Shown: positions 1 through 4,760 of the stretch, piece after piece
Layout of the letters: each line of letters opens with the position of its first letter
Position numbering within the stretch: the first letter of the stretch is position 1
The notes under the pieces: generated by a model
Seen by the model: the letters and a program-made list of their open reading frames with translations, nothing else
The model's database searches: none
What the model was told of the DNA's origin: nothing
Program-made: the position numbers and the translations under genes
DNA from: Clostridia bacterium
GTDB taxonomy: Bacteria > Bacillota > Clostridia > DSM-8532
NCBI GenBank assembly: GCA_026418215.1
Contig: JAOABT010000475.1
Span: 1 to 5,067, forward strand
Direction: 5' to 3'
Length of the DNA: 5,067 nt

Positions 1-15
1 TGTCGCTTTGTCCCT

Positions 16-18
16 TCA
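16..18 (-). other. In-frame TGA codon inside the conserved GcvPA REQHI-R-R motif
   Basis: Read on the minus strand, the codons around this site give R-E-Q-H-I, TGA, then R-D-K-A-T to the window edge. GcvPA proteins normally read REQHIRR(D/E)KAT here, so TGA stands exactly in the place of the first Arg with no change of frame. A single C-to-T change of a CGA codon would produce it, and CGA is used for Arg elsewhere in the window (for example in the kinase IRDTG motif). A true nonsense mutation, a sequencing error and readthrough cannot be told apart from the sequence. Confidence 0.85.
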
Positions 19-1014
19 GATATGCTGCTCTCTGGCCTGGAGGGTGAGCACGAAGCCGCGCCTTCCCTCGGCGTCGGTGGTTTCACCCGCAATACGCCCC
101 GGCATTCTTCTGATATAGGGCGCTTTAACTGCAAAGTAGCCGAGCAATGGGCCGCCGTAATTCATGGGATTTCCCAAGGGCTGGGCCTCTCCCACGGCGA
201 TATCGGCACCTAGCACGCCGGGTGATTCAAAGAGTCCAAGGGAGATGAGATCGCAAACCGCAATGACCATGGCTCCCTTGGCTTTCGCCTTTTCACAGAT
301 GGCCTTTAAATCCTCAACCGTTCCGAAGAAGTTAGGCGATTGAATAACTACTGCGGCTGTGTTGTCGTTAAGTGCTCCTATAAGCTCTTCTACAACCACT
401 CTGCCGCCCTTACCGTCAGATTTGGAGCTGTCCACGACAGTCGGAATCTCAAAGCCGATTTCCTTGATCGATAAACCGGAATGACAAAGGCCTGACGCCA
501 CGACTCTTCGATATTGGGGGTTCACGCTTCTGGCCATTATGATTTCGTTTCTTTCAGTCTGTCTGTGAGCCAGCAAAACAGCCTCATAGAGCGCTGTTGC
601 TCCGTCATACATGGAAGCATTGGCCCCATCCATTCCGGTTAGCTCACAAATCATGGTCTGATATTCAAAGATGGATTGCAGAACGCCCTGGCTGATCTCA
701 GGCTGGTAAGGCGTGTAAGCCGTATAAAACTCCTGCCTGGAAAGGATATGCTTCACGGCCGATGGAATCATGTGATCGTAAAGGCCCGCTCCTAAAAAGC
801 ACAGGTTCCAGCTTGCATCGAAGTTCTGCTGCGTAAGCTCGCGGATATGCTTCTTAAGCTCATATTCAGACAAGGGCGCGGGAAGCTCGAGGTCTTTCTT
901 AAGTCTCAAAGACTCCGGAATCGCAGAAAAGAGCTCCTCCTTCGACGTTAAGCCCAAGGTGTTCAGCATCCTGTCCTGCTGCTCCTTCGTTACAGGGATG
1001 TATGGTGAATTCAT
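16..1014 (-). CDS. gcvPA: Glycine dehydrogenase (decarboxylating) subunit 1, GcvPA, interrupted by an in-frame stop and cut by the window edge
   Basis: This is the N-terminal subunit of the two-subunit P-protein, which with GcvPB decarboxylates glycine and passes the aminomethyl group to lipoyl-GcvH in the cytoplasm. The 332 residues before the stop match the family throughout: the ML..LG..S.EELF..IP opening (about 16-33), the FLGAGLYDH segment (about 73-81), YTPYQPEISQG (about 100-110), MYDGATALYEA (about 135-145), and the GETTDAEGRRGF..TLQAREQHI segment at the end. Family members run to about 440-450 residues, so about a quarter is missing. The ATG at 1012-1014 has an AAGGGGG ribosome binding site inside the end of gcvH, and only two bases separate it from the gcvH stop, so the genes are probably translationally linked. 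A TGA at 16-18 ends the frame where the family has Arg. Codons 15-1 continue in frame as RDKAT, as expected for an intact gene. The pyridoxal-phosphate lysine normally lies in GcvPB, outside this window. Identity is secure; whether the gene is functional is open. Confidence 0.93.
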   Translation of the reverse strand: MNSPYIPVTKEQQDRMLNTLGLTSKEELFSAIPESLRLKKDLELPAPLSEYELKKHIRELTQQNFDASWNLCFLGAGLYDHMIPSAVKHILSRQEFYTAYTPYQPEISQGVLQSIFEYQTMICELTGMDGANASMYDGATALYEAVLLAHRQTERNEIIMARSVNPQYRRVVASGLCHSGLSIKEIGFEIPTVVDSSKSDGKGGRVVVEELIGALNDNTAAVVIQSPNFFGTVEDLKAICEKAKAKGAMVIAVCDLISLGLFESPGVLGADIAVGEAQPLGNPMNYGGPLLGYFAVKAPYIRRMPGRIAGETTDAEGRRGFVLTLQAREQHI

Positions 1015-1016
1015 GC

Positions 1017-1397
1017 CTATTCCCCCTTGGTGAAGGCTGCATACTGCTCATGGTTCATAAGAAGCTGGAGCTCATCCGGGTTTTTCATGGTCAGCACAGC
1101 AATAGGGTTTTCATAGGGGTTTTGGTTGATGAGCTCAGGCTGATCCTGCAGGGCGTCGTTTGTATCGGTGACCGTGCCGGAAAGGGGCGAGAAGACGTCA
1201 GATGCAGCTTTTACAGACTCCACCACACCCAGAACGGCTCCCCTGGCAATTTCCTTTCCTTTTTTGGGTACTTCCACAAAAACGATGCTGCCCATTGAGT
1301 TTTGAGCATAATCGGTGATGCCTATGGTAGCTTGATTACCCTCAACGCGCACCCATTCATGATCCTTTGAATAATAAAGCTCCGGTCTGATTTCCAT
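1017..1397 (-). CDS. gcvH: Glycine cleavage system H protein (lipoyl carrier)
   Basis: GcvH is a small soluble carrier whose lipoyl-lysine arm moves the aminomethyl group from the P-protein to GcvT and is reoxidised by the L-protein. The 126-residue product has the usual family length. It shows the YYSKDHEWVRVEG opening (about 8-20), the IGITDYAQ motif (about 25-32), and the lipoylation site VVESVKAASD with Lys63 as the modified residue, followed by SPLSGTV. The frame is open for 32 more codons upstream, but the ATG at 1395-1397 is preferred: it follows a GGAGGG site at about 8 bases, gives the canonical N-terminus, and starts 16 bases after the gcvT stop. The stop is TAG, two bases before gcvPA. 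One oddity is that the usual PYGxGW motif near the C-terminus reads PYENPI (about 94-99), so the conserved glycine and tryptophan are absent. Lipoylation genes and the L-protein gene are not in the window. Confidence 0.96.
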   Translation of the reverse strand: MEIRPELYYSKDHEWVRVEGNQATIGITDYAQNSMGSIVFVEVPKKGKEIARGAVLGVVESVKAASDVFSPLSGTVTDTNDALQDQPELINQNPYENPIAVLTMKNPDELQLLMNHEQYAAFTKGE

Positions 1398-1413
1398 AAA
1401 AGATCCCTCCGTC

Positions 1414-2514
1414 TTATTTCTTATATTTCTTCCCATAAAAGGGCAGTTCAACAATTTTAGCCTGGCAGCTCCTGTCTCGAATAAGGACTTCAATGATGTC
1501 CGCGGGTTTAGGATTTCCTTCCAGCAGGGCGATACCGCCGTTTTGGTTCAGGGTTGGCAAAGGGCCTCCGCTGGTCACGTATCCTATTCTTTCCCCATTT
1601 TTATGAACCTCATAACCGTTTCTTGGAATACCTCTATCTAGCATTTCAAAGCCATAGGTTCGCCGTTTCAGCCCTGCAGCGGCTTGCTGCGCCAGCGCTT
1701 CCTTACCCACGAAGCTTTCCTTCTGGAGCTTGACGAACTTGTTAAGGCCTGCCTCAAGCGGTGTTATGCTGTCCGAAAGCTCGTGCCCGTAAAGAGGTAA
1801 CGCCGCCTCAAGCCTTAAGGTGTCTCTGCAGCCCAACCCACACGGAACAAGGCCGTCCTCTCTGCCAGCCTCCAGAAGGCCATTCCAGAGCTTAACGGGG
1901 TCTGCATCTCTATCTTGAACATTGAGATAAAGCTCAAAGCCATCCTCACCAGTGTAGCCTGTGCGGGAAATCAGTACCTTCATACCTAGCACTTCCATCT
2001 CTTTAAAACAGAAGAACCCCGGCAAATCCTGGCCCTGTGCGAGCTTGGCTATGACCCTTTCAGCGGCGGGGCCCTGAAGAGCCAGCTCAACATATAAGGG
2101 AGATAAATTCTCAATCTCCACATTTCCTTGTGCCTTGGAACGAATCCATTCCTCATCCTTTTGAATGTTGCCGGCATTTAAAATGAGAAGCAGTGTCGTT
2201 TCCGCGACCTTGTAAACGAGGATGTCATCCACAACGGTGCCGTTTTCATAGCACATGGGCGAATAAATGGCCTTTCCGTATGGCGCAGGCAGGATATCAT
2301 TAGTGACAAGCCCGTTCACGAAGGATAGGGCATCATTGCCTGTAACCAGAAGCTCCCCCATGTGTGAAACATCGAAAAGCCCGCAGGCTGTGCGTACGGC
2401 CTGGTGCTCTTTAAGAATATCCGAATAAGAAACAGGCAGCTCCCAACCGCCAAAGGAAGTGAATTTTGCACCCAGAAGCTTCTGAGCCTCGAAAAGCGGT
2501 GTATGTTGGTCCAT
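1414..2514 (-). CDS. gcvT: Glycine cleavage system T protein (aminomethyltransferase)
   Basis: GcvT releases ammonia from the aminomethyl-lipoyl arm of GcvH and transfers the one-carbon unit to tetrahydrofolate, giving 5,10-methylene-THF. The 366-residue product matches the usual length of about 360-370. Visible family signatures are [13 protein letters not shown] (18-30), [10 protein letters not shown] (46-55), [10 protein letters not shown] (91-100) with Asp96 at the position of the catalytic aspartate, LNAGNIQKD (112-120), [13 protein letters not shown] (184-196), [17 protein letters not shown] (230-246) and a C-terminal barrel domain starting near residue 280. Four ATG codons are clustered upstream. 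The one at 2512-2514 is chosen because the AGGGAG site lies 9 bases before it; the ATG at 2518-2520 is a close alternative that would add two residues. It is the first gene of the operon, behind a tandem glycine riboswitch and terminator. The usual SGTFSPTL segment reads SGGPLPTL (about 315-322), a mild departure. Function is assigned from family knowledge. Confidence 0.96.
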   Translation of the reverse strand: MDQHTPLFEAQKLLGAKFTSFGGWELPVSYSDILKEHQAVRTACGLFDVSHMGELLVTGNDALSFVNGLVTNDILPAPYGKAIYSPMCYENGTVVDDILVYKVAETTLLLILNAGNIQKDEEWIRSKAQGNVEIENLSPLYVELALQGPAAERVIAKLAQGQDLPGFFCFKEMEVLGMKVLISRTGYTGEDGFELYLNVQDRDADPVKLWNGLLEAGREDGLVPCGLGCRDTLRLEAALPLYGHELSDSITPLEAGLNKFVKLQKESFVGKEALAQQAAAGLKRRTYGFEMLDRGIPRNGYEVHKNGERIGYVTSGGPLPTLNQNGGIALLEGNPKPADIIEVLIRDRSCQAKIVELPFYGKKYKK

Positions 2515-2520
2515 CGTCAT

Positions 2521-2534
2521 CATCTCCCTCATTT
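2521..2534 (-). promoter_or_regulatory. gcvT ribosome binding site overlapping tandem ATG codons
   Basis: On the minus strand the sequence reads ATGAGGGAGATGATGACGATG. The AGGGAG purine run touches or nearly touches the first ATGs after it, leaving too little room for initiation there. The last ATG (2512-2514) has a spacer of 9 bases, so it is the likely start, with 2518-2520 possible. This decides the gcvT start against the longer open frame. Confidence 0.6.
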
Positions 2535-2574
2535 TTATAGGATTATTTGCGACCCTGCACCTCAAAAAAGCAAC

Positions 2575-2612
2575 AAAAAAAGGGTCACCAATCACAAGTG
2601 ATCGATTACCCT
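2575..2612 (-). terminator. Riboswitch-controlled intrinsic terminator upstream of gcvT
   Basis: The RNA has a 5-bp outer stem (AGGGU with ACCCU, 2612-2608 and 2585-2581), one A-G mismatch, then eight further pairs including two G-U pairs, closed by a CUUG loop at 2599-2596. Seven consecutive U residues follow from 2581 to 2575. This is a complete Rho-independent terminator placed between the second glycine aptamer and gcvT. Its 5' arm shares AGGG with the 3' strand of the aptamer 2 P1 helix (CAGGG, 2613-2609), so the two structures exclude each other. Glycine binding is therefore predicted to block termination. Confidence 0.88.
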
Positions 2613-2684
2613 GTCTTATACCTGAGAGATTCTATCCCTTTAAGGGGAAATTGCTCCTTCGGTGCCCGTGCGGGCTCTTCAGAG
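2609..2684 (-). ncRNA. Glycine riboswitch, aptamer 2 of the tandem pair
   Basis: The second glycine aptamer has the hallmark conserved blocks in order: CUCUGAAGAG at the 5' side, a GCCCG/CGGGC hairpin stem, GCACCGAAGGAGCAA, a CCC/GGG-closed variable hairpin, AAUCUCUCAGGUAUAAGACAGGG at the 3' side. Helix P1 can form from CUCUG (2684-2680) and CAGGG (2613-2609), with one G-U pair. Glycine aptamers of this family bind glycine and usually activate gcv operons. The aptamer sits directly before the terminator at 2612-2575, and its P1 3' strand is part of that terminator, making it the expression platform switch. Confidence 0.93.
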
Positions 2685-2692
2685 TTGTGTCC

Positions 2693-2789
2693 GGCCACGG
2701 TCTTTTTGCCTGAAAGGTTCACCCAAGCTCAATCTTCGCTTGAATTTGCTTCTTCGGCTCCCATTTCTTGATGGGTCTCTTCCGTAACC
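2693..2789 (-). ncRNA. Glycine riboswitch, aptamer 1 of the tandem pair
   Basis: The first aptamer shows GGAAGAG, a CCCAU/AUGGG hairpin, GCCGAAGAAGCAAA, a long variable hairpin (UUCAAGC paired around GCUUGGG and neighbours), then CCUUUCAGGCAAAAAGACCG. Its P1 helix is well supported: GGUUACGG (2789-2782) pairs over eight positions with CCGUGGCC (2700-2693), including two G-U pairs. A short GGACACAA linker (2692-2685) joins it to aptamer 2. In characterised tandem glycine riboswitches the linker and the leader 5' of aptamer 1 form a kink-turn. A leader segment is present here (about 2800-2790), but I could not establish that pairing by eye. Confidence 0.92.
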
Positions 2790-2797
2790 CTCATCCA

Positions 2798-2850
2798 GCA
2801 TGTTAAAATGTTTTTATATCTACATTATATTTCAGAAATTTTAACCATGC
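2798..2850. repeat. Imperfect inverted repeat bracketing the gcv promoter
   Basis: The arm at 2798-2809 (GCATGTTAAAAT) is complementary to the arm at 2838-2850 (ATTTTAACCATGC) over all 12 positions, with one extra C in the second arm. The 28-base interval holds the TATAAT box of the gcv promoter, and the outer arm overlaps its -35 box. The other arm falls just downstream of the predicted transcript start. The centres are about 40 bases apart, close to four helical turns. A regulator operator is possible but unproven; AT-rich arms make coincidence more likely. Confidence 0.45.
2803..2838 (+). promoter_or_regulatory. Weak candidate promoter for the histidine kinase gene
   Basis: On the plus strand TTAAAA (2803-2808) and TATATT (2826-2831, five of six -10 consensus positions) are separated by 17 bases. 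Transcription would start near 2838, leaving a 5' leader of about 75 bases. The -10 box overlaps the divergent gcv -10 box on the other strand, so the two promoters might compete. The region is AT-rich and such matches arise easily. Confidence 0.28.
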
Positions 2851-2852
2851 AA
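2817..2852 (-). promoter_or_regulatory. Probable sigma-A-type promoter of the gcv operon
   Basis: A perfect TATAAT -10 box lies at 2829-2824 and a TTGCAT -35 box (three of six consensus positions) at 2852-2847, with an exactly 17-base spacer. Transcription would begin near 2819-2817, about 28 bases before aptamer 1 P1. This places the whole tandem riboswitch in the 5' leader, as expected. The start site is inferred. Confidence 0.72.
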
Positions 2853-2901
2853 CCGGATATTCACTGCTCTTTGGGTGGTAAATATTTTTTATCTATTTTA
2901 C

Positions 2902-2907
2902 GAGGGG
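2902..2907 (+). promoter_or_regulatory. Ribosome binding site fixing the TTG start of the kinase gene
   Basis: GAGGGG lies seven bases before the TTG at 2915. The spacing and the basic residues just before the first membrane segment support TTG rather than a later ATG, which would fall within or after that segment. Confidence 0.75.
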
Positions 2908-2914
2908 TATCGCA

Positions 2915-4648
2915 TTGAGAAAGAGAAACAAAAGAACGCTGAATAGCCGTATTAAATATACAACCAAGCTTTGCATCATTCTTGTCATTGCCATTTTTGC
3001 CGCGACTATTTCTTTTATGTCCGCTTACATTACCAAGCAAAACAGCTCCTTTTTTGCGGGGATGTTCGCGCATGTCATAGCGGACAGGCTTACTTCAAAG
3101 GAAACACTGGACTATCTGTCTGTTGATGATGTTGTCAAGATCAAGCCCGGCTCAACCGAAGCCAATCTGCTCTTCACCATCATGAAGGAATTTGAGTCCA
3201 ATGCCTACCAATACTATTTGCTGGACAGGCAGGAGGGTGTGGTCGTATCCATCCCGAAGCCTCCACCCGGAGCCGCAGCCGGGGCCGAATCCGACCTCAT
3301 CATCCATCCTCAGGAGGGCTTGGGCCGGGCAAAATTTAATGATATCTCCCAGGTGATGATCTTAATTGACGGTAATATCGTTTATAGAACCGATCCTTAT
3401 ACCGGTCCCGCCAGAACCGATGTGAAACAGGATACCACTTTTCTGCAAGAAGTAAGTGATTTCTTCACAACCCAGTCCGTCTATTATATACCCAACAGCG
3501 ATGGAAAACCCGTTGCGGAGGTGCTTGTCAGGCTGAATCCAAGCTTCTCGCTTCAGTTTTACGGCTACCTTGTGATTGGAATTCTCTTTGCAGCCATCGC
3601 AAGCTATATTGTGTCGCTCATTCTGACTTCCTTCCTTACGCGAACGGTTTCAAAGCCCTTTGAAATTCTGGACAAAAACCTGGTTTACCTTGCCGAAGGC
3701 AATTACGACGAGCTTCTGAATTCCCACATTCAGGTTAAGAAGCCCTTGACTGAAATCAAGTCCATTGCCGACTCCACCAATATCATTCTCGATAAAATGC
3801 ATGAATTCAGCCATATCATCGGCAATCAGAATGATTTGATGGAAAAACAGAATCTTGAGCTTGAATCTCAAAACGAGGAGCTCATGGAAAGCCGAAAGCA
3901 GATACGCGATGCTCAGACCCAGCTCGTTCAGAATCAGAATCTGGCTTCCGTGGGCCAGCTCACAGCCGCCATCTCCCATGAAATCAATACGCCTCTGGGG
4001 ACCATCAACAGTAATGTTCAGCTTCAGAACATGATTTTGGACATGCTGCTGTCAAATCCTGAAATCACAGGCGACAGCGAGCTCTATGAGACTGTTTCCC
4101 AAATGCGGAGGGCGGGAAGTGCAAGCATGGCTTCCTGCGATCAGGTTTCATTGATTATTAAGAGCCTCAAGAACTTTTCAAGACTTGACCAGGCTGATTA
4201 CCAGGAGTGCGACATCAACGAAAATGCTCGAAGTGTGGTGCTATTAACACGCTATCTTTGGAAAAACCGCATCGCTATGCATGAGGAATATGGTGCCATT
4301 CCCTATATCAAATGCTATCCGGGCCTTTTGAACCAGGTTTTCATGAACATTCTTGTCAACGCCATCCGTTCTATACCCGACAAAGGCGATATCACCATAA
4401 AAACCTGGCACGACGAGGATTACGTCTATACATCCATTCGAGACACGGGCAAGGGTATCAGAAAAGAGAAGCTGGCGGGTATATTTGAATCCGGGTTTAC
4501 GGTCTCCGAGGCCGAGAAGGGTATTGGACTGGGTCTTTCAATTTCAAAGAATATCATCGACAAGCACAATGGCTCTTTAGAAGTAAAAAGTAAATTCGGC
4601 GAAGGTACCGAATTTACTTTCAAGCTGCCCATCAAAGGGAATATCTAG
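2915..4648 (+). CDS. Membrane-bound sensor histidine kinase (HAMP, HisKA, HATPase_c)
   Basis: A 577-residue two-component sensor kinase. After a basic start (RKRNKR) there is a first membrane segment at about 17-38, an extracytoplasmic region at about 40-213, and a second membrane segment at about 214-240. A HAMP linker (about 240-295, with the usual Pro at 248) and a Q/N/E-rich coiled coil (about 300-345) follow. The H-box ISHEINTPLG carries the phospho-accepting His355. The ATP-binding domain shows the N-box (Asn478 and Asn482), DTGKG (Asp510) and GIGLGLSISK (536-545). All catalytic elements are intact. The start is TTG at 2915-2917, seven bases after a GAGGGG site at 2902-2907; no in-frame ATG fits better. 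The second half of the extracytoplasmic region (ILIDGNIVYRTD, then DGKPVAEVLVRLNPS) resembles a Cache/PDC-type ligand fold, which is a guess from pattern. No adjacent response regulator is visible, so the partner and signal are unknown. It is divergent from the gcv operon and convergent with the HD-GYP gene. Confidence 0.95.
   Translation: MRKRNKRTLNSRIKYTTKLCIILVIAIFAATISFMSAYITKQNSSFFAGMFAHVIADRLTSKETLDYLSVDDVVKIKPGSTEANLLFTIMKEFESNAYQYYLLDRQEGVVVSIPKPPPGAAAGAESDLIIHPQEGLGRAKFNDISQVMILIDGNIVYRTDPYTGPARTDVKQDTTFLQEVSDFFTTQSVYYIPNSDGKPVAEVLVRLNPSFSLQFYGYLVIGILFAAIASYIVSLILTSFLTRTVSKPFEILDKNLVYLAEGNYDELLNSHIQVKKPLTEIKSIADSTNIILDKMHEFSHIIGNQNDLMEKQNLELESQNEELMESRKQIRDAQTQLVQNQNLASVGQLTAAISHEINTPLGTINSNVQLQNMILDMLLSNPEITGDSELYETVSQMRRAGSASMASCDQVSLIIKSLKNFSRLDQADYQECDINENARSVVLLTRYLWKNRIAMHEEYGAIPYIKCYPGLLNQVFMNILVNAIRSIPDKGDITIKTWHDEDYVYTSIRDTGKGIRKEKLAGIFESGFTVSEAEKGIGLGLSISKNIIDKHNGSLEVKSKFGEGTEFTFKLPIKGNI
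4575..4620 (-). terminator. Candidate minus-strand terminator inside the kinase 3' end (13-bp perfect inverted repeat)
   Basis: The arms at 4587-4599 and 4608-4620 are perfectly complementary over 13 bases with an 8-base loop at 4600-4607. Read on the minus strand, the stem is closed by CGG/CCG, and its 3' arm runs into ACTTTTTACTTCT, a U-rich tail. On the plus strand the following bases are CAAGCTGCCC, so terminator shape exists only in the minus direction. It lies about 140 bases beyond the stop of the convergent HD-GYP gene and could end that transcript, making its 3' UTR antisense to the kinase mRNA. The repeat also encodes conserved kinase residues (KSKFG and TEFTF), so it may have no regulatory role. 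Confidence 0.5.
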
Positions 4649-4760
4649 TTTTTACATGGTATTTCTTACATGGAAATCGCTTTTTCAAAACAAGAAGGTA
4701 TGGACCATGAAATAACCTATACCGCGCCCTAATACTGATATACCTTTGGCACTCCCGTTT
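4649..4760. other. Convergent intergenic spacer, no gene seen
   Basis: This 112-base spacer separates the 3' ends of the kinase gene and the HD-GYP gene. It holds an 8-base direct repeat TTACATGG (4652-4659 and 4666-4673) and a weak 5-bp inverted repeat GGTAT/ATACC (4697-4701 and 4719-4723) with a 17-base loop. I see no convincing plus-strand terminator for the kinase and no open frame with a ribosome binding site. Confidence 0.6.

Noticed and set aside
1..18. Selenocysteine insertion or altered code at the gcvPA TGA
   Set aside because: The family has Arg, not Cys or Sec, at this site. Only 15 bases follow in the window, so no SECIS element can be judged. Other genes use TGG for Trp and end at normal stops, so a changed code is not indicated.
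1002..1298. Plus-strand open frame of 98 codons opposite gcvH
   Set aside because: It is antisense to a clear conserved gene, has no recognisable protein features and no supporting ribosome binding site.
1398..1493. Longer gcvH start giving a 158-residue protein
   Set aside because: The extra 32 residues overlap the end of gcvT in another frame, have no family resemblance, and the internal ATG at 1397 has a strong GGAGGG site and gives the standard length.
2551..2586. Alternative pairing of GACCCT (2586-2581) with AGGGTC (2556-2551) as an antiterminator
   Set aside because: The second strand is transcribed only after the terminator U-tract, too late to prevent termination; P1 competition already explains switching.
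2515..2595. Longer gcvT start at 2595
   Set aside because: It would start inside the terminator and add residues not seen in the family; the AGGGAG site points to the ATG at 2514 (or 2520).
2404..2771. Short plus-strand open frames opposite the gcvT start and riboswitch
   Set aside because: The region is explained by the riboswitch, terminator and gcvT 5' end on the other strand; the translations are low-complexity and unlike any known protein.
2871..2899. TTGGGT-N17-TATTTT as the kinase promoter
   Set aside because: The predicted start would fall on the GAGGGG ribosome binding site, so the transcript could not carry it; both boxes also match the consensus poorly.
3650..3979. Minus-strand open frame of 109 codons inside the kinase gene
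   Set aside because: It is the shadow of the HAMP and coiled-coil codons, with no independent evidence of coding.
4652..4673. Direct repeat TTACATGG twice, 14 bases apart, as an operator or element end
   Set aside because: Only eight bases, two copies, after the stop of the kinase gene, and no other signal of a mobile element or regulated gene nearby.
4697..4723. Hairpin GGTAT/ATACC as a terminator between the convergent genes
   Set aside because: The stem is only 5 bp with a 17-base loop, and the tail is poorly U-rich in both directions.
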